A DNA stretch of 64,000 nucleotides from Pectobacterium polaris (GCF_002307355.1 NZ_CP017481.1:3596001-3660000), one strand, 5' to 3'; shown: positions 16,450 through 27,553, counted from the stretch's first letter. The notes: generated by a model from the letters alone, not told the origin. Made by a program: numbers and translations.

Positions 16450-17514
16450 CTACCACCACTGACTAAACGTCTGCTGCGGGTTATCGACCTGAACGCGTTC
16501 GCCAATGCGGGGCGTCATCAGTCGCCAGTCTTGATTTTCACTCGCCTGAGAAATGCGCTCCAGCGGATCGTTCCAGCGATGGTGCGCCAGCTTAAATTTG
16601 CTGTTATGGCTTGGTAATACCGCTTTGGCCTGTAAATCACTGGCCGCCTGTGCGCTCTCTTCCGGCGTCATATGAACATGAGGCCAGTCCCGATCGTATT
16701 GCCCGCATTCCAGTATCGCGATATCGAATCCGCCCAGACGCTCGGCGATCGCTTTGTAATGAGCGCCATAGCCGCTGTCCCCGCCGAGATACAGACGATG
16801 TTGTTCCGTAATCAGCGCAAATGAACCCCACAGCGTTTGATTGTGCTTAAGGAGTCGGCCGGAAAAATGCTGTGTCGGAAGCACATGGATTTCGACTCCG
16901 TTCTCTTTCAGGCAGCTGAACCAGCCGCCTTCCGTAATGTCTTTCTGCGGGAAGCCCCATTTTACAAAATAGGAACCTACGCCCGTTGGCGTGACGATGC
17001 GGCGGATTTTCCCGCGTAGCGCGTTCAGCGTGGGGTAATCCAGATGATCCCAGTGATCGTGAGTGATCAACAGATAGTCGATGGTGGGAACATCGTCCGG
17101 TGAATACACATTGCTGCCCTTGAAAGCGACATTGGTGCGCGGCACCGGCGAGGCGTTGTCACTAAATACCGGATCCAGCAGGAACGTTTTCCCTTCCAGT
17201 TGAATGAAATAGCTGGAATGTCCCATCCAGATGATGACGTTATCCGTTTTACTTAACTGATGCAGATCGGTCTTTTCCGACGGCAGACGGGTATCTGGCA
17301 ACGCGCCAGCATCCTTTTCAAAAAGAAAGCGGTACAGCAGCGCAAACCGGTTCTGGCTATCGACCGTCGGGCGAGCCACTGGGTTATGAAACGCACCATC
17401 GCGAAAGAGTGGGTTTTCTGGCTGGGGCTTGACCTCTGGTGATACATACTGCGGCTGTTTTAACCAGCCGTAAACGGCGACTACAATCACAGCCAAAACG
17501 AGTAACAAAAGCAT
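16450..17514 (-). CDS. Membrane-anchored metallo-beta-lactamase-fold hydrolase (UlaG/NAPE-PLD-like)
   Basis: 354 residues. Residues 1-17 are a hydrophobic anchor. The MBL zinc motif THDHWDHLD lies mid-protein, with later ligands in LPTQHFSGR, GGDSGYG and LPSHNSKF. The family hydrolyses phosphodiester- or lactone-type bonds; this branch resembles NAPE-phospholipase D-like proteins. With an N-terminal anchor it probably acts at the periplasmic face of the inner membrane. Substrate unknown. A rho-independent terminator separates the unrelated gene to its right. Confidence 0.75.
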   Translation of the reverse strand: MLLLLVLAVIVVAVYGWLKQPQYVSPEVKPQPENPLFRDGAFHNPVARPTVDSQNRFALLYRFLFEKDAGALPDTRLPSEKTDLHQLSKTDNVIIWMGHSSYFIQLEGKTFLLDPVFSDNASPVPRTNVAFKGSNVYSPDDVPTIDYLLITHDHWDHLDYPTLNALRGKIRRIVTPTGVGSYFVKWGFPQKDITEGGWFSCLKENGVEIHVLPTQHFSGRLLKHNQTLWGSFALITEQHRLYLGGDSGYGAHYKAIAERLGGFDIAILECGQYDRDWPHVHMTPEESAQAASDLQAKAVLPSHNSKFKLAHHRWNDPLERISQASENQDWRLMTPRIGERVQVDNPQQTFSQWW

Positions 17515-17662
17515 AGCGTTTATCCGGTGTCGTTTCGTGATGAATACATTTCGTCATGAATGTCGTTTCGTCATGCCTGATTTCAGGCATCGGCCCTTTG
17601 GCACCGGCAGTTATGCACGAACGCTGAGAATCTGGCAAGGGAGAACCGGGGGATTTTTGGTG

Positions 17663-17692
17663 CAAAAAAAGCGAAGGTGCTTGCCTTCGCTC
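17663..17692 (-). terminator. Rho-independent terminator of the periplasmic orphan gene
   Basis: On the minus strand AGCGAAGG-CAAGCA-CCTTCGCT is followed by TTTTTTT. It lies about 70 bases after the stop of the gene ending at 17760. Confidence 0.85.
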
Positions 17693-17759
17693 AGGAATGT
17701 TGATGAGAAACCGTGGCGGTCTGTCACCGCTGACGCCTGTCCTGCTGCGTCAGTACGGA

Positions 17760-18353
17760 TTACTTTTTCAGCGCCAGCAACGTTTTCCCCATCTCGACAA
17801 CGAATTCATTCTGTTGCCCGATGACCTTATTCAGCCCGGCTTCATCCTGAATATTTTCAACCGTGTTGATCGCCTGCACTTCCAGCACGCGCCCTTTAAT
17901 CAGCGTCGAACACAGCGAATGCAAAACCTTGTTATTCAGAATCGTTTGTAAGCAGCGAAAAGGCGTCGCACCGTCAATGTTTCCCGCACGCTGGTCGGGC
18001 TTAATACGCTGACGCAGCATCTCTTTTTCGGTACTGGCGATCACCGCATCCAGATCGCTGGGCTTGGAGGCAATCGGGACATTGCCATCTCTATCTGGCG
18101 GCAGCATGAACAATGAAACCAACGCCTTATTGCCTGTCGTAGGGTCAACATACTCGGTCTGCACCATGTGGTTTGCCGGATCGACCACTTTGTCTCGCTG
18201 AATCATGTTCAACAGCTGCGCAGGCAACGCATCGGTAAGATCCTGCGTGGTATAGCCAACGAATAAATCTGGATCTTTTGTCTCTGCGACACCGTACAGC
18301 GGCAGCACCAGTAACAGACCCGCAATCCCTTTCTTTATCACACTGATTTTCAT
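17760..18353 (-). CDS. Periplasmic protein of unknown function
   Basis: 197 residues from the ATG at 18353, where a clean signal peptide begins (MKISVIKKG... ending GVAET); the longer frame would bury it. The mature protein has Cys in FRCLQT and SLCSTL, a likely disulfide. No family recognised. It is a single gene with its own terminator and is divergent from the RNA-ligase gene. Confidence 0.6.
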   Translation of the reverse strand: MKISVIKKGIAGLLLVLPLYGVAETKDPDLFVGYTTQDLTDALPAQLLNMIQRDKVVDPANHMVQTEYVDPTTGNKALVSLFMLPPDRDGNVPIASKPSDLDAVIASTEKEMLRQRIKPDQRAGNIDGATPFRCLQTILNNKVLHSLCSTLIKGRVLEVQAINTVENIQDEAGLNKVIGQQNEFVVEMGKTLLALKK

Positions 18354-18852
18354 TATATTCCTCGACTCTTCATTGTGTGCATCCCCTATCTCACCACTCG
18401 CTATTCTTATCACGCTGACGTCGATAGCCTCTGGCCTTTTTACCACGTTTACACGCGACAACGCATTCTACAACTACAGGAAAGAATAGCATTTTTTATA
18501 CAAAAACTTGTTGTCGGAGAATTCCTTCGCTAGAATCGCGCCGTTTACTCACCCCCATGTGTCATTTGGAGCCCTAAAGTGCCCTGTACGTCAGCCCCCC
18601 ACTAACCGCCGACGACTGCATTAAGCAGCCTCGATTCGGCGCAGTCTGCGCCAGCGTTGGCTGCGGTACGAGTTCCCTGTTTTCCCCACTATTGTGCGGA
18701 GCAGAAAACGAACCTCCCGCTTCCTCCCCCCGCGACTCTGACCTCTGGAATGCCAGTGGACAGTCTATTGACTCGCGCCAGAATACGTTCGTCGGCCCTC
18801 TTTTTTACCGTAGATGGGCCTGGCTGCGCCAATAACGCAGCAGGCGAAAAAC
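18354..18852. other. Intergenic region between divergent genes, content unclear
   Basis: 499 bases. Bases after ~18580 are GC-rich and hold only overlapping short frames on both strands with no credible start. I looked for a sigma54 GG-N10-GC site ahead of the RNA ligase (as in rtc operons) and found none with correct spacing. A long leader RNA or a decayed gene is possible. Confidence 0.3.
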
Positions 18853-19737
18853 ATGTATTTACATTCAATACCGTTATTAAAGTATCCGCGTACCCCGCAT
18901 CTGGAAGGTTCGCGTTTACAGCCCGGCGATGATGCGTCGGATCAAATCGCACTGAAAGCGCTGGCAGGCCGTTACGTCGTGATCGAAGAAAAGATCGACG
19001 GCGCGAACAGCGGCGTGTCCTTCAATGAAACGGCGGAACTCCTGCTCCAGTCGCGCGGCCACTATCTGGCTGGCGGTTCGCGGGAGCGACAGTTCAATCA
19101 GTTCAAGCTCTGGGCTACCGCGCACGAAATGCATTTTCTTGAACTGCTGGAGGACCGTTTCGTGATGTACGGCGAATGGGCGTACAGCAAGCATTCCGTG
19201 TTTTATGACCGGTTGCCGCACTACTTTCACGAATTTGATATTTACGATCGTCGTGACGGTATTTTTTTATCGACAGCACGCCGACACGCGATGCTGGCCG
19301 GTTCGCCCGTGTTGTCCGTTCCGGTGCTCTATGCCGGGGAGATGCCGACGAATCCGGCGTTGCTGTGGAAACTGGTGTTCCGTTCGCTGGCGAAAAGCCA
19401 GAACTGGAAGACTTCGTTTGAATCCACCGTGCAGCGTGAAGGCTTACCGCTCGCGCTGTGCTGGCAGCAAACCGATAAATCGGACCGTTCGGAAGGCCTT
19501 TATTTGAAGGTTGAAGATGATGAACAGGTACTGGCACGTTACAAGCTGGTACGCCATGACTTTATCCAGACCATTTTGGACAGCGGATCGCATCATTCCC
19601 GACGCCCGATTTTGCCGAACCAACTGGCTGACGGCGTTGATCTGTACGCGCCCTGTCCAACCGTATCCTGGGAAATGCTGGGGCTGAATACGCTGCGTTC
19701 TTTAGACGCACTCGCCACCGCCATGCCCAATAAGTAA
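18853..19737 (+). CDS. RNA ligase (Rnl2/T4-like nucleotidyltransferase)
   Basis: 294 residues from the ATG at 18853 (the longer frame adds 13 residues). The nucleotidyl-transfer motif I is EEKIDGAN at 45-52, with Lys47 the predicted AMP acceptor. Later motifs are visible as VMYGEWAY (motif III-like), EGLYLKVEDDE (motif IV) and ARYKLVRHDF (motif V). Such ligases seal 3'-OH/5'-phosphate RNA ends via ATP. The next gene begins 5 bases after the stop and encodes an HD-phosphohydrolase/kinase, which would prepare the ends. Together they form a compact RNA repair cassette. What damage it answers (for example tRNA cleavage by toxins) is inference. Confidence 0.8.
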   Translation: MYLHSIPLLKYPRTPHLEGSRLQPGDDASDQIALKALAGRYVVIEEKIDGANSGVSFNETAELLLQSRGHYLAGGSRERQFNQFKLWATAHEMHFLELLEDRFVMYGEWAYSKHSVFYDRLPHYFHEFDIYDRRDGIFLSTARRHAMLAGSPVLSVPVLYAGEMPTNPALLWKLVFRSLAKSQNWKTSFESTVQREGLPLALCWQQTDKSDRSEGLYLKVEDDEQVLARYKLVRHDFIQTILDSGSHHSRRPILPNQLADGVDLYAPCPTVSWEMLGLNTLRSLDALATAMPNK

Positions 19738-19742
19738 GGAGT

Positions 19743-20888
19743 ATGATGATCATGGATTGGAATACCATTAGGGGATTGGTCCCCGCCTCTGGCGCGCAGC
19801 CAGATTTTGCTGATTGTCTGGACGCGTTCCCAGTGCTTCAACGCGCCAAAGAGACGCCGCAGGAGCCACGCTATCACGGCGAAGGTGATGTCTGGACACA
19901 CACCATCATGGTGGTCGAGTCGCTATTGCAGCTTCCTGATTACCAGAACGCTACGCGCGAGCAGCAGGAAGTCTTGTTTTTTGCTGCGTTGCTGCATGAC
20001 GTTGCCAAATACCGCACGACGGTGATTGACCCAGTAACGGGGCAGATTGGTCAGCCGGGACACTCGCGCAAAGGCGCCATCGATGCCCGGGTGCTGCTGT
20101 GGGATGCAGGCGTTCCGTTTGCGATTCGGGAAGCGATTTGCCGCTTAATTTCGGTGCATCAGGTGCCGTTTTACTGCCTTGAGGATGAGCGCCGTCGGAT
20201 GTCGCCGATCTTTACGATTCGCGAACTCTCTTGGCAGTTGAGCATTCCGCTGCTCGCAACGCTGGCGGAAGCCGATATGCGTGGGCGCATCTGTCAGGAT
20301 CAAGCGCGCGTGCTCGACAGTATTGAGCTGTTCCGCGAGCTGGCGCGGGAAGAAGGCTGTTACGGCCAGCCGAGAGCGTTTGTCGATGCCCACACGCGCC
20401 TGAGCTATTTTCGCGGTGCTGATGTTCATCCAGACTATCCGCTGTTTCAGGAGCCGGGATCGAAAGTCACCGTGATGTGCGGTTTGCCCGCGTCGGGAAA
20501 AGACACCTGGGTGCGGACGCATCGGCGCGATTTACCCGTGGTGTCTTTCGACGATGCGCGAACAGAGCTGGGGCTGAAACACGGTGAGAATGAAGGAAAA
20601 GCCGTGCACTGGGCAACCGACAAAGCCCGTTCACTGCTGCGAACGCATGAACCGTTCGTGTGGAATGCCACGCATCTCAGCCAGCAAATGCGCACCCGCA
20701 CGTTGGATCTGTGCTACGCCTACGGCGCAGAAGTGGAGATCGTCTATCTGGAGCGTCCGCGTCAGGAATTGCTGCGCCGCAACGGTAAACGAGACACCAC
20801 ATTAAGCAACAAAACGCTGCAAGGTATGCTGACGAAATGGGAGCTTCCCGCACCGACGGAAGCGCATGCGGTTAGCTATGAAAGCTAA
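19743..20888 (+). CDS. HD-phosphohydrolase / polynucleotide kinase fusion (HD-Pnk-like RNA end healing)
   Basis: 381 residues; AAGGAG lies just before three closely spaced ATGs (19743, 19746, 19752), so the exact start is open. The N-terminal half is an HD domain: HTIMVVESLL near 55-64 and LLHDVAKYRT at ~83-92. The C-terminal half is a P-loop kinase: VTVMCGLPASGKDTW at ~242-256 (Walker A GLPASGKD) and VVSFDDARTELG after it. The domain order matches the HD-Pnk end-healing enzymes described from Runella, where HD removes 2',3'-cyclic or 3'-phosphate and the kinase adds 5'-phosphate. Coupled with the RNA ligase upstream, one transcript gives healing plus sealing. Confidence 0.8.
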   Translation: MMIMDWNTIRGLVPASGAQPDFADCLDAFPVLQRAKETPQEPRYHGEGDVWTHTIMVVESLLQLPDYQNATREQQEVLFFAALLHDVAKYRTTVIDPVTGQIGQPGHSRKGAIDARVLLWDAGVPFAIREAICRLISVHQVPFYCLEDERRRMSPIFTIRELSWQLSIPLLATLAEADMRGRICQDQARVLDSIELFRELAREEGCYGQPRAFVDAHTRLSYFRGADVHPDYPLFQEPGSKVTVMCGLPASGKDTWVRTHRRDLPVVSFDDARTELGLKHGENEGKAVHWATDKARSLLRTHEPFVWNATHLSQQMRTRTLDLCYAYGAEVEIVYLERPRQELLRRNGKRDTTLSNKTLQGMLTKWELPAPTEAHAVSYES

Positions 20889-20970
20889 CGTAGCGGAAGC
20901 GCGGTAAAACGGGAGTTCGTATTCCGTAATACCGTTTTTTCTGCACCAAAGTACGATTTTTCATAAACCA

Positions 20971-21005
20971 ATTTATCGTCCTCGACACGCGCGGGGACGA
21001 TAAAT
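20971..21005. terminator. Hairpin between convergent RNA-repair and zigA genes
   Basis: Perfect 11-bp stem ATTTATCGTCC / GGACGATAAAT with a 13-base loop, between convergent genes. There is no T run, so termination efficiency is uncertain. Confidence 0.5.
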
Positions 21006-21051
21006 CTTCCCTCTGCCTGAGCAATCAGACCTTTTCTAAATTACCCACACT

Positions 21052-22275
21052 TTATGACACAAACCAGGGCTCTATCGGGTCTGGATAATCTAGCCACATC
21101 GCCAGACCTTCTGTCATTTCTTTGTCCGTCAGCAGTGCAGCCTCCAGACGGGTTCGCAACGCATGTTCATCCATATCGATACCGATAAACACCAGTTCCT
21201 GCCGTGCATCACCCACGCCATCCACCCATATGGAACGAATGTAATCAAGCGATTCGCTATCTGTCGGCCACCTTTCTTTTGGTGCGCTGACCCACCATGA
21301 ACCAGCCAGCCCCTGACGCGCCACGCCGCCTGCCTGAGACCACGATCCCGCATATTCCGGACGGCTTGCCAACCAAAAATAGCCTTTAGATCTGACAACT
21401 CCGGTGAGCGAGTTTTCCATGACCTGCGCGAAGCGGGCAGGATGAAACGGCCGACGCGCACGGAAAACAAAACTGGCGATGCCATACTCCTCCGTTTCAG
21501 GCGTATGCTCGCCGCGTAGCTCTTTCAACCATCCAGGGGCCTGCGCCGCTTTGTCGAAATCAAACAATCCCGTGTCGAGTACCTCATTCAGCGGCACAGC
21601 ACCAAATTGTGCATGAAGTATTTTTGCGCCCGGATTCAGCGAACGAATAATCGCAACCAGCTTCTGCTGTTGTGCCGCATCAATAAGGTCGGTTTTGTTG
21701 AGGATAATGACATTGCAGAACTCGATCTGGTCGATCAGCAAATCCACGACGCTGCGCTCGTCCCCCTCTCCTAACGATTCTCCGCGTGACTGGATGCTGT
21801 CCACCGACGTGTAATCTTTTAAGAAATTATAGCCGTCGACAACGGTCACCATCGTATCCAGCCGAGCGACTTCAGAGAGGCTTTCCCCATCGTCACCCGC
21901 AAACGTGAATGTCTCCGCGACCGGAAGCGGTTCCGCGATACCGGTTGATTCAATGACCAACTGATCAAAACGCCCCTCTTTCGCCAGCCGATTAACCTCG
22001 AGCAGGAGATCTTCACGCAGCGTGCAACAGATACAGCCGTTACTCATCTCAACCAGCTTTTCGTCCGTCCGTGAAAGCTCAGCGCCACCTTCCCTCACCA
22101 GCGCAGCATCAATATTCACTTCTGACATGTCGTTGACGATCACCGCGACGCGGCGGCCAGCGCGATTATTCAGAATATGGTTAAGTAACGTGGTCTTTCC
22201 CGCGCCGAGAAAGCCGGATAGTACGGTCACAGGTAGTCTTGCATCTGCTTTCTGTCGAGCTACAACGTCAGCCAT
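21052..22275 (-). CDS. zigA: COG0523 GTPase, ZigA-like zinc metallochaperone
   Basis: 407 residues. Walker A is GFLGAGKTT at ~21-29. The metal-binding CxCC-type motif [12 protein letters not shown] marks the COG0523 family, and the base motif NKTD follows. The C-terminal CobW_C domain has [13 protein letters not shown]. The family moves metals in a GTP-dependent way; Zur-controlled members support zinc enzymes during zinc starvation. A perfect 24-bp Zur-like palindrome lies 110 bases upstream, which supports the zinc role. It is a single gene. Confidence 0.8.
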   Translation of the reverse strand: MADVVARQKADARLPVTVLSGFLGAGKTTLLNHILNNRAGRRVAVIVNDMSEVNIDAALVREGGAELSRTDEKLVEMSNGCICCTLREDLLLEVNRLAKEGRFDQLVIESTGIAEPLPVAETFTFAGDDGESLSEVARLDTMVTVVDGYNFLKDYTSVDSIQSRGESLGEGDERSVVDLLIDQIEFCNVIILNKTDLIDAAQQQKLVAIIRSLNPGAKILHAQFGAVPLNEVLDTGLFDFDKAAQAPGWLKELRGEHTPETEEYGIASFVFRARRPFHPARFAQVMENSLTGVVRSKGYFWLASRPEYAGSWSQAGGVARQGLAGSWWVSAPKERWPTDSESLDYIRSIWVDGVGDARQELVFIGIDMDEHALRTRLEAALLTDKEMTEGLAMWLDYPDPIEPWFVS

Positions 22276-22384
22276 ATTTCACACTCTCTAATGATTTGCA
22301 TTTTTACTGTTCTGCTTTGGAATGATTCATCGCCACGAATGTTTCGCTTTTAAGCACCCATCGCGATAATCTCCCTACACACCT

Positions 22385-22408
22385 ATTGTTATGTTATAAC
22401 ATAACAAT
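22385..22408 (-). promoter_or_regulatory. Zur box (perfect 24-bp palindrome)
   Basis: Half site ATTGTTATGTTA followed directly by its exact reverse complement. It matches the A/T-rich Zur operators of gamma-proteobacteria (core TGTTATRTTATAACA-type). It lies upstream of the ZigA-like gene and about 280 bases before the rightward gene at 22691; the former is the likely target. The rest of the 22276-22690 gap shows nothing else. Confidence 0.75.
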
Positions 22409-22690
22409 TAAAGCATGAAAAATCATTGAGGGTTTGATTTTGTCTAATAATATTAAAGTCGGCGGGGTTACCCTGCCAGACACGTTGCTGCGCTGACCAG
22501 TAATGCATTGCAGACAGAAGACAACCCGCATCGCACCCGCGTTTTCTTTCTCCCGCCGTTCGAGCTTTCTCCGACTGGACAAGCGAGTTATTCAATTGAA
22601 GAATGTCAGAATAGACACAGCAAGTTTTCCGTAGACAGAAATTGATGCGGTTTGTTGTAAAAGCTAAGCCATTTCTTAAGGAGAGCAAAA

Positions 22691-23305
22691 ATGGCAAGAA
22701 GTTCAACAAGTAAAAGTCATCAGGTCGTCTCGCCGCTACTTTCACCGCACGAGATCTCGTGTCTTTTACAACCCGTAGCACAGTGTATTTCGGATGAATA
22801 TCCCTGGGTAAGCAATGATGAACAAGCTATCGAAAAGCATTTTAAAGGGGTTTGTGCGCAGGTCATGCGCCTGACCAACACCAAGTCGAGGATAGAATGG
22901 AATCACTACGGTTCTGGATATGCCTCTTTTGTCGACGCTTGGTTTTATAAGAACACACTGGATTTTGACGTCAAACGTCCGCTTTGCCATGGCGAAGAAC
23001 ACACAGGGTTAACCGTTTTATTAAGCCGCTTGTCGCCCTATTTCGTTTTTATGGAGAGCGAGAAAAACTGGCACGCTCACGGTGGTTCTCAGGCGCTTCC
23101 TGAACTGGAAATGATCGATAGGCTGGAGACACCCGCCGTTATTGCATTGAGCCAGCAGGTTCAATCAGAACTGGAGAAGTGTGGGCTTGTGCGCGCTTAT
23201 AAGGAACAATTGACATCGCTGCTGCCCACCGGCACTCGCGTGCCGACGGTGCTCACAGATCGCGGCTTCACACAGTTCGATGCACTGTTCCATTGGGAAG
23301 ATTGA
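22691..23305 (+). CDS. Protein of unknown function
   Basis: 204 residues; strong site AAGGAG nine bases before the ATG. Soluble, no signal peptide. Distinct pieces are RIEWNHYGSGYASFVDAWFY and GLTVLLSRLSPYFVFMESEKNW, followed by an amphipathic C-terminus. The fold looks like an alpha/beta immunity- or SUKH-like single domain, but I cannot place it. It lies between zigA and an HNH protein and has no obvious operon partner. Confidence 0.55.
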   Translation: MARSSTSKSHQVVSPLLSPHEISCLLQPVAQCISDEYPWVSNDEQAIEKHFKGVCAQVMRLTNTKSRIEWNHYGSGYASFVDAWFYKNTLDFDVKRPLCHGEEHTGLTVLLSRLSPYFVFMESEKNWHAHGGSQALPELEMIDRLETPAVIALSQQVQSELEKCGLVRAYKEQLTSLLPTGTRVPTVLTDRGFTQFDALFHWED

Positions 23306-23437
23306 TTACTTAACACAGTGGCAGCGCATTCCAGCTAAGTGTTCTAAAAAATAAATCGACTTATTAACTTGCTGTTCTATTATTCTATATAAGAAAAAGA
23401 CAACCATGATAGATCGCGAAAAAAGGTCATTAGAACA

Positions 23438-24436
23438 ATGTCATTTAATAATAGGTTTAAACAACAAATTATCACTACTTTAGCTAAACGAGCAGCGAAT
23501 CATTGCTCCAACCCATCCTGTCGAGCAATAACCAGTGGGCCATCTGCTGACCCAAATGACTCAGTAAATCTTGGAGAGGCTGCGCATATTTATGGCGCAC
23601 ATCAAGGTTCCGCACGTTATGAGTCATCAATGACTTCAATGGAGAGAAGCGCTATATCTAATGCAATATGGCTATGCAGTAACTGTCATAAACTAGTAGA
23701 TGATGACCCTACTAAATACCCTGCTGGTTTGCTTTTTGAATGGCAGCGCGAGCATGATAACTATATAGCAGAAAAAGTTGGAAAAGTAGCATTTGAAATA
23801 AGGAAAAGATATGAAGAGCGCCATCTTAGTGAATTTGGGAAACTGAGTTATCTAGCAGAACGTTTAATATTAGAAAAAGAAGATTATTGGGAGCATCAAC
23901 TTACAGCTGAAGTCTTACGTTTTGAAATGAATTACTCATTACAACGATGGAAAGCGTTAAAGCAGGGGCTATATATTAAACCAATCATTCGAATTACTGA
24001 TGATGAATTCATTGAATGGACGTTAGACCGATTTCAAGAAATAACATTAATCACGGAGGCATTTACAAAATTAATTAATTTTGAATTTAAGAAAGCTTGG
24101 GGGGAACCCGGCGAGCCGGGCAAGGATACTGAAATAGTATTGATATGCAAATTATATGCAGAAGTATGTAAAAGTGCATTAGAATGGGAGGAAATAATTT
24201 ATTTTTCACGAGTTAGCGAACTATACTCTGAAATTCATAAATTATTTTTTGGTATTGCTGGAAACATCATCGAACAAGCGGAGAAACTTCCAGCGTTTTT
24301 ATCAGACATGGTAACTCAAAAACCGACCTCAGGGAGCTTCTCGCTAGATATTACCGTTGAGTTACCTGATGGTTGGAATGAACGCTTTGAGCTTGCCTTA
24401 AAAAATATCGGGTCATGCCTGTCCAATGACATATAA
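23438..24436 (+). CDS. HNH-endonuclease-domain protein with helical C-terminus
   Basis: 332 residues. N-terminal residues ~10-110 hold an HNH zinc-finger nuclease pattern: CSNPSC (first Cys pair), GEAAHIYGA (central His), then NAIWLCSNCHKLVDDDP (second Cys pair and final His). The rest is helical with no motif I know. The gene is AT-rich against its neighbours. HNH domains joined to an unknown helical partner are frequent in phage-defence and mobile islands; no partner genes of a known defence system are adjacent, so this would be a standalone candidate. Confidence 0.65.
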   Translation: MSFNNRFKQQIITTLAKRAANHCSNPSCRAITSGPSADPNDSVNLGEAAHIYGAHQGSARYESSMTSMERSAISNAIWLCSNCHKLVDDDPTKYPAGLLFEWQREHDNYIAEKVGKVAFEIRKRYEERHLSEFGKLSYLAERLILEKEDYWEHQLTAEVLRFEMNYSLQRWKALKQGLYIKPIIRITDDEFIEWTLDRFQEITLITEAFTKLINFEFKKAWGEPGEPGKDTEIVLICKLYAEVCKSALEWEEIIYFSRVSELYSEIHKLFFGIAGNIIEQAEKLPAFLSDMVTQKPTSGSFSLDITVELPDGWNERFELALKNIGSCLSNDI

Positions 24437-24621
24437 TTTTCTCTCACAATGTATGAACTTTGGTTTTCAGTATCCTCTCAACGCTCGACAATATTCGCTT
24501 ATTCCAGATACATCTTAAAGATAGCTAAGTGAAGAAGAGCGTCCAAAAACCAGTTAACGACAACAACCGACTGTTCCTTAACGCAACTAATGATTCGACG
24601 AAACTATTGAGTAATAAATTA

Positions 24622-25011
24622 TCAGTCTGAGGTTATCTCAATCAGATTACCATCTGGGTCGCTGACGATCGCTTCGTAAAATCCGTCCCCCGTCATTCGA
24701 GGCTGGGCAACCAGAATGCCGCGTTCCGCCGCTTTGCTGGCTAACACTTCCACATCCGCTTTGCTCCCGACCGAAATTGCGACGTGCGCCCAGCCGCAGC
24801 CTTCTTTATTGGTTAAGGCTTCAGCCAACACCGGCAGCGTCATCAGCTCAATAGATGCGCCTTCACTCAGTTGAACGAAATGCGATTCAAAACCGGGGCG
24901 ATTCCGGCTCACATACTTTTCCCCCACCTGAGCGGAGAAGAACTCTTGCCAAAATGCCGCCTGCGCGGCCAGATCGGCCGTCCATAATGCCACGTGTGCC
25001 ACTTTCATCAT
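24622..25011 (-). CDS. VOC-family (glyoxalase/bleomycin-resistance fold) protein
   Basis: 129 residues, single VOC domain: MKVAHVALWTADL at the start, WAHVAISVGS in the middle, and the closing strand AIVSDPDGNLIEI. Metal ligands would be His6, the central His and the last Glu. Substrate unknown. It is followed upstream by the phosphatase gene on the same strand at 44 bases. Confidence 0.8.
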   Translation of the reverse strand: MMKVAHVALWTADLAAQAAFWQEFFSAQVGEKYVSRNRPGFESHFVQLSEGASIELMTLPVLAEALTNKEGCGWAHVAISVGSKADVEVLASKAAERGILVAQPRMTGDGFYEAIVSDPDGNLIEITSD

Positions 25012-25055
25012 GATTCCTTCTTAGCCGTTGTCTTTTGCTGGTTTACAAACAGCGG

Positions 25056-25856
25056 TTATGACCACGTTCCATTCAGAATGGCTAACACCTGTTGGTGTAG
25101 CTCGGGATTACCGGTCGCGACTACCGTGCCGCCCGCTTCCGCTCGTTGTCCGTTGAGATCGGTAATGGTGCCGCCCGCCTGCTCAATAATCGGGATCAGC
25201 GCAACAATGTCGTAGGGCTGCAATGCAAACTCCACGCAGATATCAATCTGGCCTGCTGCCAGCATCGCCATCGCGTAACACTCGCCGCCGTAGCGCGTCA
25301 TGAGCGTGCTTTCTGCTAGATCGGCGAAGCGAACTGTCGGGTGCATCGTCAGCGGTTCAGGGGCGGTGGTGTGAAGAATCGCCTGTTCGAGCGACACGCC
25401 TTTGCGCGTGTTTAAGCGTATTTCCCCATGCCGATCGCTGCGCCACGCCTGCGAACCATCGGCCCAGAAGCGCTCCCCGGTAAACGGCTGGCTCATCATC
25501 CCCATCACGGCACGTTCATGGTGCAGCAGGCCGATGAGCGTTCCCCACACCGGTAATCCGCATAAGAAAGGCCGGGTTCCATCGACGGGATCCAAGACCC
25601 AACGCACCGGACCTTCCCCGCTCAGGCCAAATTCTTCGCCCATAATCGCGTGATCGGGGTAATGACGCGTAATGTGCTCGCGAATGACACGTTCAGCCTC
25701 TCGGTCGGCTTCCGTGACCGGATCAAAGCGAAAGCCCTCTTTGGGCTTCGTATCAATTTGGTCTGCGGTAAGGGCACGAAAACGCGGTAACGTTTCCTGA
25801 CTAGCCAGCGTGGCGAGTTCATGAAAAAAGGCAATATCGGGAAGCGACTGACTCAT
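25056..25856 (-). CDS. Inositol-monophosphatase-family phosphatase (HisN-like)
   Basis: 266 residues from the ATG at 25856, preceded by AGGAAGG (the longer frame adds 25 residues with no site). Motifs of the lithium-sensitive phosphatase family are present: GEEFGL (metal Glu), WVLDPVDGTRPF (metal Asp residues) and the C-terminal PYDIVALIPIIEQAGG. The family covers histidinol-phosphate, inositol- and nucleotide-3'-phosphatases. The TRPF form after DPVDG and overall length fit the HisN histidinol-phosphatase-like branch. Its genomic context gives no pathway. Confidence 0.8.
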   Translation of the reverse strand: MSQSLPDIAFFHELATLASQETLPRFRALTADQIDTKPKEGFRFDPVTEADREAERVIREHITRHYPDHAIMGEEFGLSGEGPVRWVLDPVDGTRPFLCGLPVWGTLIGLLHHERAVMGMMSQPFTGERFWADGSQAWRSDRHGEIRLNTRKGVSLEQAILHTTAPEPLTMHPTVRFADLAESTLMTRYGGECYAMAMLAAGQIDICVEFALQPYDIVALIPIIEQAGGTITDLNGQRAEAGGTVVATGNPELHQQVLAILNGTWS

Positions 25857-26021
25857 GGTGTTTACCTTCCTATCACGTTGGCATGACGGCGTTGTTGAAC
25901 ATTGACGATGATAAATCGCAATGCTCACCATGGCTCGATTATGCGTTATGTTGCGTAGTTAATATGCTCGATTATGCACAAATAAGTAAGTCACCACAAT
26001 TCACGTTCCTCGCATTTTAGG

Positions 26022-26055
26022 AAAAAAATAACCCCCAGACGTCTCCGTCAGGGGG
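26022..26055 (-). terminator. Rho-independent terminator of the asc-like operon
   Basis: On the minus strand CCCCC-TGACGGAGACGTCT-GGGGG with inner GACG/CGTC pairs, followed by TTATTTTTTT, 35 bases after the stop of the glucosidase gene. Confidence 0.85.
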
Positions 26056-26089
26056 CTATAGCAGGAATTGTTGAGTAACCTTATTGCTT

Positions 26090-27541
<1,452 letters not shown>

Positions 27542-27553
27542 TCAGTGCTTAAT

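Noticed and set aside
18480..18852. Sigma54 promoter before the RNA ligase
   Set aside because: TGG/GC pairs present have 11 or 13 bases between them, not 10.
22389..22781. Leftward 130-aa ORF overlapping the Zur box
   Set aside because: It overlaps the Zur palindrome and the start of the gene at 22691; no ribosome-binding site and no protein-like pattern.
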